Program-made: the position numbers and the translations under genes
Part shown: positions 19,336-29,071 of the stretch, one piece after another
Layout of the letters: each line of letters starts with the position of its first letter
How positions within the stretch are numbered: position 1 is the stretch's first letter
From: an uncultured Methanobrevibacter sp.
GTDB taxonomy: Archaea; Methanobacteriota; Methanobacteria; Methanobacteriales; Methanobacteriaceae
DNA length: 64,000 nt
NCBI GenBank assembly: GCA_900317865.1
Contig: ONIK01000005.1
Location: forward strand, 17,508-81,507
Direction of reading: 5' to 3'
Notes under the pieces: model-generated
What the model was told of the DNA's origin: nothing
Seen by the model: the letters and a program-made list of their open reading frames with translations, nothing else
The model's database searches: none

Positions 19336-20010
19336 ATGTATTCACAAACTAAAATAGCCATTCCAATTTTTCAAGCAAAAATTGATGAAGTAATAGAAGT
19401 TGCAAATGACTGCATTGATAAAGGTGCAGATATTTTAGAGTTTAGAATAGATGCTCTTGAAAATCCTGATTTTAAAGAAATAAAACAAGCAATTGAAGAA
19501 ATCAATTTTCCAATGATTGCAACTAATAGAATATCGACTGAAGGAGGATCTTTTAAAGGTTCTGAAGAAGAAAGAATTGATATTTTATATAAATGTGCTG
19601 ATTTAGTTGAATATGTTGATATCGAACTTCAAAGCGATGATAAATATATAAATAAGATTCATGATACTGGAGTTAAAACAATTGTATCATACCACGATTT
19701 TGAAAAAACTCCCGAAATTGATGAAATAACATACATCGTTAACAAAGAATTAGAGCTTGGAGACATTGCCAAAGTCGCATTTATGCCTAACGACTTAGAT
19801 GACACTTTAAAAGTATTGGCAATTCTTTCCCACTGCGACAATACTATTGCTATTTCCATGAGTGATTTAGGCAGTTATACCAGAGTTATGGCTTCCAAAT
19901 TTAATTCACCTATTACATTTGCTGCAGGCAGGGATGCTACTGCTCCAGGACAAATTGATATCGAAACTATGAAGGCATTATTAAATATGGATTTAAATAT
20001 CATGGAATAG
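19336..20010 (+). CDS. aroD: 3-dehydroquinate dehydratase, type I
   Basis: Dehydrates 3-dehydroquinate to 3-dehydroshikimate in aromatic amino acid synthesis. The 224 residues show the type I barrel signatures: EFRIDAL near the N-terminus, catalytic His in VSYHDFEKTP and the Schiff-base lysine in IAKVAFMP, with SMSDLGSYTR later. No strong ribosome site precedes the ATG. The next gene begins 9 nt after its stop. aroA lies 33 kb away in the same window, so the shikimate genes are dispersed. Confidence 0.95.
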   Translation: MYSQTKIAIPIFQAKIDEVIEVANDCIDKGADILEFRIDALENPDFKEIKQAIEEINFPMIATNRISTEGGSFKGSEEERIDILYKCADLVEYVDIELQSDDKYINKIHDTGVKTIVSYHDFEKTPEIDEITYIVNKELELGDIAKVAFMPNDLDDTLKVLAILSHCDNTIAISMSDLGSYTRVMASKFNSPITFAAGRDATAPGQIDIETMKALLNMDLNIME

Positions 20011-20019
20011 GTGATTTAA

Positions 20020-20631
20020 ATGGCCAGTAAGGGTACTTTAGTTATAGGTGCTATAGTAATAATTTTACTTGTTTTTGCAGGATACTTCCTATTTATTGGA
20101 GAATCCGTAGATGTTTATATTGATGGGGAAAATGTTACTTCTAGAGCAACGGTTTCTCCATTTTCCGGTGTTGATACGACTGCACTGAATAAAGAAATCT
20201 GTAACTACACATTTCAAACAATGAATAGTACAGATGGAGATATGAAAACTCTGCAACAGGGAATTTCAAGAATCTGTCTTAATCATGGTCTTGACAAGGT
20301 AAAAGTTCATATCGATTCAACTTTAGGTCCTAATAAAATTCCAATTGTTTTCCATGTTCAGGGAAACTCAATGTATCCAACTTTAAATGACGGACAAACT
20401 GTAACCGTTGAAAAAACAAAAAACGTTAATGTAGGTAACATTGTAGTGGCTAATTCCTCAGAATATGGTGTTATAGTAAAAAGAGTTTCAGATGTTAAAG
20501 GCAATCAGGTTTATCTAACAAGCGATAACAAAAATGTAAACTACGAATACAAAAACGGTGCCACATATGAAACAAAAGGCATTACCACTTGGGTAAACAT
20601 TAATGATATTTACGGTGTTGTTCAGATTTAA
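20020..20631 (+). CDS. membrane-anchored S24/S26 (signal-peptidase-like) serine peptidase
   Basis: 203 residues: an N-terminal membrane helix (about 6-27) and an outer domain whose C-terminal half has the signal peptidase/LexA fold. The nucleophile is S117 in GNSMYPTL and a candidate general base is K154 in GVIVKRV, a Ser-Lys pair as in bacterial type I signal peptidases rather than the Ser-His of archaeal SEC11. The inserted segment between the anchor and the catalytic half (about 30-105) is unusual. AGGTGAT lies 5 nt upstream of the ATG; the gene is 9 nt after aroD. Processing of a special class of exported protein is plausible but not shown. Confidence 0.8.
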   Translation: MASKGTLVIGAIVIILLVFAGYFLFIGESVDVYIDGENVTSRATVSPFSGVDTTALNKEICNYTFQTMNSTDGDMKTLQQGISRICLNHGLDKVKVHIDSTLGPNKIPIVFHVQGNSMYPTLNDGQTVTVEKTKNVNVGNIVVANSSEYGVIVKRVSDVKGNQVYLTSDNKNVNYEYKNGATYETKGITTWVNINDIYGVVQI

Positions 20632-20671
20632 TCATTAACACCCTGAAAAATCATTAAAATTAATTTAAAAA

Positions 20672-21032
<361 letters not shown>

Positions 21033-21042
21033 TTAAATCATC

Positions 21043-22257
21043 CTAGTTAAAATTGTATGCTGATTCTTCGTGAATATTTGAATCCAATCCTCCGATTTCT
21101 TCTGATTCATCAACTCTAATTCCAATGGTTTTATCTATTATTTTAGCAACCACAAAACTGATAGTGAATGCATATGCCATTGTTGCGATTACACTGATAA
21201 TCTGTATTAGAACCTGTTCGGGATTTCCATAAATCAATCCTGCAGTTCCGCCGATTGCAGGCACTGCAAATATTCCCGTTGCAATAGCACCCCATACTCC
21301 AGACATACCGTGAATTCCCCATACATCCAAAGCATCATCATAACCGAGTTTGGCTTTTAGGGAATAAATTGCGAAATATGAAATTAATGGAGCTACAGCA
21401 CCAATAATTAATGCTCCGAAAACATCAACAAATCCTGCTGCCGGAGTAATTGCAACCAAACCTGCTACTCCACCAGAAATTGCACCTAAAACAGTTGGTT
21501 TTCCAACAATGAGAGAATCCAATAATGTCCATACGATTAATGCAGTTGCAGCAGAGACGTTAGATACTATTATTGCATTTGCTGCAAGACCGTTTGCTGC
21601 AAGGCCGGAACCTCCGTTGAATCCCATCCATCCAAACCAGAGTAATGCTGCACCAAGTACTGCATATCCTAGATTATGTGGAATTAATGATATATCTTTT
21701 CTTCTTCCTAAAACCAATGCTACTGCCAATGCTGAAACCCCGGAATTAATATGAACAACAGTTCCTCCTGCAAAATCCAGAGCATTCATTTGCATCAGCC
21801 ATCCTCCACCCCACACCCAGTGTGCGATAGGGATATAAACTAAACAAGCCCATATTGGAATAAATAATATCCATGCTTTTGTTTTCATCCTTCCGACAAG
21901 TGCTCCAGATATTAATGCTGCAGTCAATCCTGCAAAAGCACACTGAAACATTACAAATAGCAGTGTTGGTATTGATCCGGTCAAATCATCCAATCCTATT
22001 CCCTGTAGGAAGAAATTGGACGGGGAACCAATAAATCCATATAATGACGGTTCACCGAATGCAAACTGATATCCGAAAATTACCCAAATTAAACTTAATA
22101 TTGAAAATGCAATGAAAGTTAAAAACATTGTATTTAAAACATTCTTTTTCTTACTCAATCCTCCATAAAAAAATGCGACAGCAGGAATACTCATCAATAA
22201 AACTAAAAGAGTACATATTAAAATCCATGCCGTGTCACCTGCACTAAAAACATCCAT
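21043..22257 (-). CDS. amtB: ammonium transporter
   Basis: Eleven-helix channel of the Amt/Rh family that conducts ammonium into the cell. The 404 residues include the family features: [15 protein letters not shown] in the first helices, the pore His region ([12 protein letters not shown] with GALVLGRR-like continuation, and [20 protein letters not shown]), giving both conserved pore histidines. The C-terminal tail after the last helix is the GlnK-contact segment. It is the first gene of amtB-glnK. The start lies downstream of a TATA box at 22341-22350 and an operator at 22294-22320. Confidence 0.97.
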   Translation of the reverse strand: MDVFSAGDTAWILICTLLVLLMSIPAVAFFYGGLSKKKNVLNTMFLTFIAFSILSLIWVIFGYQFAFGEPSLYGFIGSPSNFFLQGIGLDDLTGSIPTLLFVMFQCAFAGLTAALISGALVGRMKTKAWILFIPIWACLVYIPIAHWVWGGGWLMQMNALDFAGGTVVHINSGVSALAVALVLGRRKDISLIPHNLGYAVLGAALLWFGWMGFNGGSGLAANGLAANAIIVSNVSAATALIVWTLLDSLIVGKPTVLGAISGGVAGLVAITPAAGFVDVFGALIIGAVAPLISYFAIYSLKAKLGYDDALDVWGIHGMSGVWGAIATGIFAVPAIGGTAGLIYGNPEQVLIQIISVIATMAYAFTISFVVAKIIDKTIGIRVDESEEIGGLDSNIHEESAYNFN

Positions 22258-22293
22258 GTTATCTTACCATAATTATTTTCTATATAAATTTTA

Positions 22294-22320
22294 GTCGGAA
22301 GACGGCTTCCTACTTCCGAC
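22294..22320 (-). promoter_or_regulatory. NrpR-type nitrogen operator
   Basis: A GC-rich island in AT-rich DNA contains GGAA-N6-TTCC (22297-22310), the operator form known for the methanogen nitrogen repressor NrpR, inside a larger inverted repeat GTCGGAAG (22294-22301) and CTTCCGAC (22313-22320). It lies at the predicted transcription start of amtB-glnK, 20-45 bp after the TATA box, where a repressor would block transcription. Confidence 0.8.
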
Positions 22321-22340
22321 AAATAAATATTGAACTTCAA

Positions 22341-22350
22341 AGTATATAAG
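22341..22350 (-). promoter_or_regulatory. TATA box of amtB-glnK
   Basis: CTTATATACT on the minus strand. Start of transcription is expected near 22322, right at the edge of the operator. A weaker TATA-like TTTATATA at 22282-22289 is an alternative. Confidence 0.55.
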
Positions 22351-22482
22351 TTTTTAGATGAAACTAAAAAAAATTGAAAAGATTAAATAATAATTTAAAT
22401 AAAGATAAATTACAAGTAATGTTTAAAAACAAAAAAAATTAAATGATAATTTCCTAAATCAAAATAAAAAATTTGTGTTATT

Positions 22483-22788
22483 ATGAAAGAATCAATCCAA
22501 GTATATTTATTTGTATTTGCAATTGTTGCAGTAATGGCATTTCTTTTAAGTGGAGTATTTGCCAATATCGTAGTTATAGACAATTCTAACTCTACAAAAC
22601 TAACTGCAATTGAAGATGACTCATTTGAACCGCACCAAATTGAAAACGTCAAAGTTATTGTTCCAAAAGTTCAAAACAAAACTCAGACAAATAATAATAA
22701 CACAACAATACTTAACAACATTACAAACGGCATAATTGAAGTAGTTGATGAAGTAATACCTAAACCAACAGGTGGTCAAGTTGGATAA
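22483..22788 (+). CDS. small membrane-anchored protein of unknown function
   Basis: 101 residues: a hydrophobic N-terminal helix (about 7-30, LFVFAIVAVMAFLLSGVFA), probably a membrane anchor or signal, then a polar, Asn/Thr/Val-rich tail exposed outside. No family recognised. Its last 8 bases overlap the start of the HD-domain gene, whose ribosome site (AGGTGGT) is inside this gene, so the two are translated from one mRNA. Confidence 0.7.
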   Translation: MKESIQVYLFVFAIVAVMAFLLSGVFANIVVIDNSNSTKLTAIEDDSFEPHQIENVKVIVPKVQNKTQTNNNNTTILNNITNGIIEVVDEVIPKPTGGQVG

Positions 22789-24007
22789 AAAAAATAAATT
22801 TATAAGGGATAGTGTCTACGGAGATATCAACTTATCTAAATTTGAAGTTGAAGTAATGGATATGCCACAATTTCAGCGTATACGAAGAATTAAACAGCTA
22901 GGATTAATCAGTTTAATATATCCTGGAGCAAATCATACCCGATTTGAGCATTGTATTGGAACAATGAATTTAGCATCAAAACTAGCTACAAAATTAAATT
23001 TAAGTGATGATGAAATTGAATTGGTTAGAATTTCAGGTCTTCTTCATGACGTTGGACATGGCCCATTTTCACACGTGTCTGAAGGAGTACTTTCATTTCC
23101 CCACGAGGAACTTACAAAACATGTAATTGAAAAAACATCAATGCATGATTTGCTCAGTGAAAAATTCGATACCAAGGAAATTGTTGAAATTATCAACGGT
23201 AATGGAAAGTTAGGCCCAATTATTTCCGGAGAATTAGATGTTGACAGAATGGATTATCTTTTAAGAGACTCCCATAATACAGGTGTAGCATATGGAGTAA
23301 TTGATTATGAAAGAATAATATCTAATTTAACCTTGGAAAACGAATTAGTTCTTGACATCAAAGGAGTTCAGGCAGCAGAAGGAGCTCTAGTATCAAGATA
23401 CTTTATGTATCCAAGTGTTTATCAGCATCACACCACAAGAATCGTTAATGCAATGTTTAGAAAAGCATTGAAAAGAGAAATAGAATCCGGAAAAATAAAA
23501 GAAACTGATATGTACAAATACGATGATTCCGACATTATTTCTTTATTCAGACAAAGTGATGATGAAATTGTTAGGGATATGATTAATAGACTGGATAACC
23601 GTATCCTACCTAAAAGAGTAAAATCAATAAGATTAGACAACTTTAAAAATCCTGAAAAATTATATAAAATAGAGCATAAAGATCTTAGAAAAGCTGAAGC
23701 GGAAATAGCTGAGGATTTTGATATGGACAAAGATTATGTTTTCATTAATATAGCAGAATATCCTCGTTTTGATGAAATGAAAACACAGGTTAATGTAGAA
23801 AATAAATTATATCCATTGACTAAAATTTCAAATATTATTGGGGCATTAAGTAAAGCAAGATTCAATATCCCTGATATTAGTGTTTATGTTCCGCAGGAAG
23901 AAAAGGAAAGATTTGATAAATTAAAATTAGACCACTATTTGGACTTGCCTGAAGTGGACAGAGAAAAATTCTATGGAATACATTATGATCAAATCAAACT
24001 ATTTTAA
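22781..24007 (+). CDS. HD-domain phosphohydrolase (SAMHD1/dGTPase-like)
   Basis: About 408 residues. The N-terminal half has the metal-binding HD signature: H in NHTRFEHCIGTM, HD in LLHDVGHGPFSH, and the later D in ELDVDRMDYLLRDS. This arrangement is that of SAMHD1/YdhJ-type proteins, which hydrolyse deoxynucleoside triphosphates or other nucleotides; the archaeal substrate is not known. I favour the TTG at 22781, 4 nt after AGGTGGT, over the GTG at 22772 that lies within that site. It is followed by ubiX 5 nt after its stop. Confidence 0.9.
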   Translation: MDKKNKFIRDSVYGDINLSKFEVEVMDMPQFQRIRRIKQLGLISLIYPGANHTRFEHCIGTMNLASKLATKLNLSDDEIELVRISGLLHDVGHGPFSHVSEGVLSFPHEELTKHVIEKTSMHDLLSEKFDTKEIVEIINGNGKLGPIISGELDVDRMDYLLRDSHNTGVAYGVIDYERIISNLTLENELVLDIKGVQAAEGALVSRYFMYPSVYQHHTTRIVNAMFRKALKREIESGKIKETDMYKYDDSDIISLFRQSDDEIVRDMINRLDNRILPKRVKSIRLDNFKNPEKLYKIEHKDLRKAEAEIAEDFDMDKDYVFINIAEYPRFDEMKTQVNVENKLYPLTKISNIIGALSKARFNIPDISVYVPQEEKERFDKLKLDHYLDLPEVDREKFYGIHYDQIKLF

Positions 24008-24012
24008 GTGAT

Positions 24013-24564
24013 ATGATGATTGTTGTTGCAATAACCGGAGCAAGTGGAGTAATATATGGAATAAGATTACTTGAAGTTCTGAAAGACTTAAAAATTGAAA
24101 ATAGTTTAATTATAAGTGATGCTGCTAAAACTGTGATAAAATCAGAAACAGACTGGGAGCTGGAAAGCATTAAAAAATTAGCAGACAATTATTATGAATT
24201 TGATGACTTGACTGCATCCATTAACAGCGGTTCATTCAAATTTGACAGTCTGGCCATTGTACCATGTTCCATGAAGACATTATCATCAATAGCAAATGGA
24301 TATGGAAACAATACAATTACAAGAGTGGCTGATGTCAGTTTAAAAGAAAGAAGACCTACCGTAATTGTTCCAAGAGAAACACCACTTAGAACTGCACATA
24401 TAAAAAATATGCTTACCTTATCACAAGAAGGAGCTATAATTTTACCTGCAATGCCGGGATTTTATTCAAATCACGACACTGTTGACAATCAGATTAATTT
24501 TGTCGTAGGTAAAATATTGGACTCTTTAGACATAGAAAATAATCTATTTAAAAGGTGGGAGTAA
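24013..24564 (+). CDS. ubiX: flavin prenyltransferase UbiX
   Basis: Joins dimethylallyl phosphate to reduced FMN to make prenylated FMN, the cofactor of UbiD-type decarboxylases. 183 residues with the family marks: AITGASGVIYGIRLLEVL at the N-terminus, PCSMKTLSSIANG in the middle and VPRETPLRTAHIKNMLTLS near residue 120. AAGTGAT precedes ATG codons at 24013 and 24016; either may be used. Its stop codon directly abuts the cbiT start, so the genes are co-transcribed. Confidence 0.95.
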   Translation: MMIVVAITGASGVIYGIRLLEVLKDLKIENSLIISDAAKTVIKSETDWELESIKKLADNYYEFDDLTASINSGSFKFDSLAIVPCSMKTLSSIANGYGNNTITRVADVSLKERRPTVIVPRETPLRTAHIKNMLTLSQEGAIILPAMPGFYSNHDTVDNQINFVVGKILDSLDIENNLFKRWE

Positions 24565-25128
24565 ATGTTAGAAGATATGGATTTTATTAAATCATGCGAT
24601 GTTCCCGGTCCTACAAAAGAAGCCATAAGAGCAATAATACTCTACAAATCTGATGTTAAAGATACTGATAATGTGGTGGATGTAGGATGTGGAACTGGAG
24701 GCATTACATGTGAATTTGCTCAAAGAGCCAAAAGTGTAACCTCCATCGATATAAATCCTGAAGCTATTGAAATAACTCAGAAAAATCTTGATAAATTCAG
24801 ACTTGGAGATAATGTCACGTTAATTTGTGGTGATGGAGCCGAGGCACTGAATGATGTTGATGATATTGACATTGCCATTGTTGGGGGCAGCGGCAGGCAA
24901 TTGGAAAACATTTTAGAGCTGATTGACTCCAGATTAAATTCCAAAGGAAGAATTATCGTTACTGCAATACTGGTTGACACTAAAGTCGAAGCGGTGAACA
25001 AACTCAAAGACCTTAATTACAATCCAAGCATAATGGAAGTAAATATATCAAAAGGCAGAGTTCTTGACCGCGGTATTATGATGATGAGTGAAAATCCAAT
25101 AGCCATAATAACAGCTAAAAAAAGATAA
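24565..25128 (+). CDS. cbiT: cobalt-precorrin-6B C15-methyltransferase (decarboxylating)
   Basis: SAM-dependent enzyme of anaerobic corrinoid synthesis, needed for the B12-type cofactors of methanogens. 187 residues: the N-terminal PGPTKEAIRA segment typical of CbiT, then the SAM-binding VVDVGCGTGGITCEFA and the SIDINPEAIEITQKNL acidic loop. It begins right after the ubiX stop codon with GGTGGGAG as ribosome site. The partner CbiE (C5-methyltransferase) is not here, so the two activities are separate genes. Confidence 0.93.
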   Translation: MLEDMDFIKSCDVPGPTKEAIRAIILYKSDVKDTDNVVDVGCGTGGITCEFAQRAKSVTSIDINPEAIEITQKNLDKFRLGDNVTLICGDGAEALNDVDDIDIAIVGGSGRQLENILELIDSRLNSKGRIIVTAILVDTKVEAVNKLKDLNYNPSIMEVNISKGRVLDRGIMMMSENPIAIITAKKR

Positions 25129-25142
25129 TTTTGGGGATTAAA

Positions 25143-25904
25143 ATGGATGACCATAACAGATGGAAAATTAAGTTTTCAATAATAATGGTAATAGCAATAA
25201 TCGTTATTTATGGATCAAACATACTTATATTAAAAGATCCTGAACATGTTATTTCCTATATATGGACTCATTTAGGATTCATTCCTGTAGATATTCTTAT
25301 TGTAGCATTTGTACTTGATGAGATTATTGCAAAAAAAGAAAAGGAAGCAATGATGGAAAAATTAGACATGATTATGTCCACATTCTTTTCTGAAATAGGA
25401 AATGATTTAATTAGCCAATTGAGTTCTGTAAATACACATAAAGCAGATACAAAATATTTGGAATCTATAAAAAATTGGACAGATAAAGATTATGAAAATA
25501 AATTAAAAGAAATCAAAAATACAGACATTTCATTTAAAGCAAATGTTGCACCTGAAGATAGGGAAGAGTACCTAACAAACATTAGAGATTTATTAATTAA
25601 CAAAAGAGAATTCATTGTTGGCTTAATTAATAACCCTAATTTACTTGAAAAAGAAGAATTTTCCGGCTTACTGAATGCGATACTTCATTTAGATGAAGAA
25701 CTTGAACACAGACCTGATTTAAGTAAAGTATCAGATATCGACTTCAATCATTTGAACGGAGACATGCAAAGAGTATACAACAAATTAATTCATGAATGGA
25801 TTTACTATCTAAGATATCTCAACAAGCATTATCCTTACATGATTGCATTAATCATACGTACCAACCCATTTGATGAAAGTGCAGATGTTTATGTGAAGGA
25901 ATAA
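25143..25904 (+). CDS. membrane protein of unknown function
   Basis: 253 residues with two hydrophobic segments near the N-terminus (about 10-28 and 40-62), followed by a cytoplasmic helical domain of about 180 residues rich in charged residues. GGGGAT lies before the ATG at 25143; the TTG at 25131 is less likely. No family is recognised. It stands between cbiT and mobA with very short gaps and appears part of the same transcript. Confidence 0.7.
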   Translation: MDDHNRWKIKFSIIMVIAIIVIYGSNILILKDPEHVISYIWTHLGFIPVDILIVAFVLDEIIAKKEKEAMMEKLDMIMSTFFSEIGNDLISQLSSVNTHKADTKYLESIKNWTDKDYENKLKEIKNTDISFKANVAPEDREEYLTNIRDLLINKREFIVGLINNPNLLEKEEFSGLLNAILHLDEELEHRPDLSKVSDIDFNHLNGDMQRVYNKLIHEWIYYLRYLNKHYPYMIALIIRTNPFDESADVYVKE

Positions 25905-25908
25905 AAAA

Positions 25909-26520
25909 ATGAAATCCAGTATTATTTTATGTGGAGGGCAGAGTAGAAGAATGGGTCAGGATAAAGGATCTATGATAATTAAAGACAAACCCATGATTAA
26001 ATACATACTTTCCACATTAAATAATGAAATAGATGAAGCTATAATTGTTTTAAATGACTGTGAAAGAATCGGCAAATATAAGGATTTCATAAATCCAAAT
26101 GACTACACATACAGGATAAAATTTGTAGAAGATAAAATCAAAAATAAAGGTCCCATATCAGGCATTCTGACCGGACTTGAAAATATTACAACCGAATATG
26201 CAATAGTGTTTCCCTGCGATAATCCATTTATCAGCAAAAATACTATTCAAACTCTTTTTAGTGAAATTACAGAAAATTTACAGGCCGTTGTACCTTACCA
26301 TGACCCGGAAAATAAATTAAAAACATCAGAACCCCTGCATTCAATATATAATAAAAATATTATTCCATTAATAAATGAACTGATTCTAAAAGATTCCCTG
26401 CATATAAAAGGAATAATAGAAAAAATAGAAACCAAATATGTTCTGATAGACAATAAAAAAATATTAAAAAAAGAATTTAGAAATCTCAATCGTCCAGAGG
26501 ACTTAGAGATATTCAATTAA
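25909..26520 (+). CDS. mobA: molybdenum cofactor guanylyltransferase
   Basis: Transfers GMP from GTP to molybdopterin (or its tungsten form), giving the dinucleotide cofactor used by formylmethanofuran and formate dehydrogenases. The N-terminal loop LCGGQSRRMGQDKG is the nucleotide-binding signature, and VFPCDNPFIS holds the metal-binding Asp. 203 residues. GAAGGA lies upstream of the ATG within the last codons of the previous gene. Its last 18 bp overlap the convergent rrp42 gene. Confidence 0.9.
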   Translation: MKSSIILCGGQSRRMGQDKGSMIIKDKPMIKYILSTLNNEIDEAIIVLNDCERIGKYKDFINPNDYTYRIKFVEDKIKNKGPISGILTGLENITTEYAIVFPCDNPFISKNTIQTLFSEITENLQAVVPYHDPENKLKTSEPLHSIYNKNIIPLINELILKDSLHIKGIIEKIETKYVLIDNKKILKKEFRNLNRPEDLEIFN

Positions 26521-27297
26521 ATCTTTTGTTTTTGAAATTGCAGTATTTACAGCAGTGAATATATCATCTTTAGTTAATGGATATTTTCCACCTTTCTGCA
26601 TAGCACAAATTCTACCTTCGCGGGTAACACCAACATTTAAACGAGCACTAGCAACACGTTCTTCATCCAAACTTGGATCAATAACCATTTTATCACCAAT
26701 TTTAACGAAAGTACACATAGCCACTTCATTATTTATTGGTAAATCAAAGGTATTTTCTTTATCGAGAACAACTTCATCATCAACAATTGATGCAGTTGGT
26801 AATTTTGTGCTTTTAAGTGCAGCCATAACAGCAAGTTCAGCAGCATCAAAGAGGTTACCGCAGTTATCTATGATATGTAAATCAATAAATAACATCCAAA
26901 CATGTTTACCTTCTTCAACACAGAGTTTATCCAATTCAACTAATTCACTTTCACGGATTCCTCTATCAACAACACGTGCAAGTTCAATAGAATCGTCACT
27001 AGGTGGTCCTGGCTCAAAAGTAGGATCAGCCATTGGCAACATTTCACAATTAGTCATTAATACACCTAAATCAGGAGTATCTGGGAATGGACTACCAAGT
27101 TGAGGTTTAATACCAACAATAACTTGAGTTCCACCAAGTTTTACTCTTGCAGAACCTTCAGCTTTAGAAATAACATTAGTTTCAATAGAAATGTCCCTAT
27201 ATTCATCAAGTGCCCTACCATCTTCACGTTTATCATTTATGATAAGGTTTGTAATACTTTCTCTTGTAATTTCTGGTACTATATCCATATTAACCAC
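26503..27297 (-). CDS. rrp42: exosome subunit Rrp42
   Basis: Non-catalytic RNase PH-fold partner of Rrp41 in the hexameric ring of the archaeal exosome (3'-5' RNA degradation and tailing). 264 residues with the Rrp42 pattern REDGRALDEYRDI near residue 20, ARVVDRGIRESELVELDKLC and GRICAMQKGGKYPLT. It starts directly after the rrp41 stop codon with AGGTGG before the ATG. It is the last gene of the superoperon here; no ribosomal protein gene follows. Confidence 0.96.
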   Translation of the reverse strand: MVNMDIVPEITRESITNLIINDKREDGRALDEYRDISIETNVISKAEGSARVKLGGTQVIVGIKPQLGSPFPDTPDLGVLMTNCEMLPMADPTFEPGPPSDDSIELARVVDRGIRESELVELDKLCVEEGKHVWMLFIDLHIIDNCGNLFDAAELAVMAALKSTKLPTASIVDDEVVLDKENTFDLPINNEVAMCTFVKIGDKMVIDPSLDEERVASARLNVGVTREGRICAMQKGGKYPLTKDDIFTAVNTAISKTKDLIEYL

Positions 27298-27990
27298 CTA
27301 TTCTGTAGAGTATTTTTTCATTAATGCCTCTTTTTGAAGCTCACTAACTTTCATACATCCTTCCATAGCTAAATCAATAGCTTGTTGGAATTCTTCTTCA
27401 GTTAAATCCCCATCACTTTGGAGTAAAGTAATTTCACCAGTTCTTGGCATTATAGCAATAGGAACATCAGCTTGTCCTTCTTTATCTTCAACTTCAGATA
27501 AATCCAAAACAACTTCATCATTAACTTTTCCTGCTGCACAACCTACAACAATATCTTTCATAGGTACACCAGCATCAACAAGAGCAACAGCGGCGGCTGT
27601 AATTCCAGCACAACGGGTTCCACCTTCTGCTTCAATTACTTCAATATAAATATCAACCATTGAACGTGGATAATTTTCTAACATTAAAGCAGGTCTTAAT
27701 GCATCAGCAGTAATTTTTGAAATTTCTGCAGATCTTCTATCTGGACCAGGCCTTTTTCTATCATCAACTGAAAATGGTGCCATATTATATCTGCATCTAA
27801 TTACACCAGTATTTGGTTCAAGTAATCTTCTAATATATGATTCTCTAGGGCCATAAACAGCAACTAAAATTTTATTTCCACCAACTTCAAGATAAGCGGA
27901 ACCATCAGCACGTTCAAGAACGCCTGCTTCAATTTTAATAGGACGTAATTCATTGTACTTCCTACCATCCTCTCTAATCATCTCGGACAT
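27298..27990 (-). CDS. rrp41: exosome catalytic subunit Rrp41
   Basis: Phosphorolytic RNase subunit of the exosome ring. 230 residues with [20 protein letters not shown] at the N-terminus, the RNA-binding arginines (CRYNMAPFS and [10 protein letters not shown]), [14 protein letters not shown] and the phosphate/metal segment [22 protein letters not shown] lies before the ATG. rrp42 follows with no gap, and rrp4 precedes it by 23 nt. Confidence 0.97.
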   Translation of the reverse strand: MSEMIREDGRKYNELRPIKIEAGVLERADGSAYLEVGGNKILVAVYGPRESYIRRLLEPNTGVIRCRYNMAPFSVDDRKRPGPDRRSAEISKITADALRPALMLENYPRSMVDIYIEVIEAEGGTRCAGITAAAVALVDAGVPMKDIVVGCAAGKVNDEVVLDLSEVEDKEGQADVPIAIMPRTGEITLLQSDGDLTEEEFQQAIDLAMEGCMKVSELQKEALMKKYSTE

Positions 27991-28013
27991 CTTATCAACC
28001 TCATAAACAGAAA

Positions 28014-29039
28014 TTATCGATTGTTTAATATAAATGAATTATTATTTGAATTATCGCTGTAGGATAAATTTTTATCTTTTTGGCTTTTCTTTTTTAATTC
28101 TTTGATAACATCATAAAAATTTGGTTTATCCTCAGCTTCGTCATCACTTTCTTTTGGAGCTTCCTCATTATCTTCAGGTGAAGATTCTTCATCAGTTTCT
28201 TCAGGAGCTTCTTCATCAACATCTTCTGGAGCTTCTTCAGGAGTTTCGTCTTCAACTTCACTTTCAGCTTCAGCTTTTTCTCTTTCTTCTTGCTCTAACT
28301 CTTCTTTAAAATTTTGGAGCTTAGGTTTTTCCAATACAAATTCTTCTTCAACTTCTTCTTCTGGCAATTCACCATCAATAGCTAAGCATAATTTGTTTTT
28401 AATTTTATTAGTCAAACCGGAGGTATGAGCCTCAGCTTCAATAGTATGGATAATTTCTCGGGTAAGTTGTTCCATGTCTTCGTCTCCTTTAACCCAAACG
28501 AGACCATTTTGACCAACAACAATTTTACAATTGGTTTTATTCTTAATCATGTTGATCATAGAACCTTTTTTACCAATTAATCTAGGAACTTTGGTTGGAG
28601 AAATATCAACAATAATTCCTCCTTTAAATTTACCCAAACCACGGCCTTTTAAACCAAGTTTAGCCTTTTTAACTTCATCTACATCAATTACTCTTAAAAA
28701 AAGTACATCTCCAACATCATATACTTTACTAAGTTCTTTTTTATCCCTACCAAATACTTCAAAAGCAGGCAAAATTCCGGAATATGGAGAATTGATGTCT
28801 ACATCCCACATTGAGAATCTAACATCATTAATCTTACCGATTACAACATCTCCTTTTTTAGGAACATATTTGCTTTTGAGAGGGATTACGCGAATTTTCT
28901 TATTTCTTAGAGAAACCAATCCGATTAAAGAAGAACAAATTTTGTCACCTTCTTTAAAAGTTCCTCTTCCTGGATAATATTCATCATCAGCCAATATTTG
29001 ACCAGGAATTACTAAATTTTTATCTTCCACATATATCAT
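28014..29039 (-). CDS. rrp4: exosome RNA-binding subunit Rrp4 with long acidic tail
   Basis: Cap subunit of the exosome that guides RNA into the ring. Order: N-terminal domain (1-60), S1 domain (about 62-135), KH domain with [17 protein letters not shown] (about 150-200), then a tail from about residue 225 to 341 rich in Glu, Asp and Pro (repeats of EEAPE/DEE), ending in a basic and Asn-rich stretch. Typical archaeal Rrp4 is about 230-250 residues, so the tail is an addition. The cap and ring genes are adjacent. GAGTGGGAT precedes the ATG. Confidence 0.95.
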   Translation of the reverse strand: MIYVEDKNLVIPGQILADDEYYPGRGTFKEGDKICSSLIGLVSLRNKKIRVIPLKSKYVPKKGDVVIGKINDVRFSMWDVDINSPYSGILPAFEVFGRDKKELSKVYDVGDVLFLRVIDVDEVKKAKLGLKGRGLGKFKGGIIVDISPTKVPRLIGKKGSMINMIKNKTNCKIVVGQNGLVWVKGDEDMEQLTREIIHTIEAEAHTSGLTNKIKNKLCLAIDGELPEEEVEEEFVLEKPKLQNFKEELEQEEREKAEAESEVEDETPEEAPEDVDEEAPEETDEESSPEDNEEAPKESDDEAEDKPNFYDVIKELKKKSQKDKNLSYSDNSNNNSFILNNR

Positions 29040-29071
29040 AAAAATCCCACTCTATGAACATGAATATAAAT

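Noticed and set aside
26555..27324. Plus-strand frames of 182 and 74 codons opposite rrp42
   Set aside because: Antisense to a well-identified exosome gene; serine-rich shadow translation with no ribosome site.
28121..28309. Plus-strand frame rich in Leu and Gln opposite the Rrp4 tail
   Set aside because: It is the complement of the Glu/Pro-rich repeat region and has no promoter or ribosome site.
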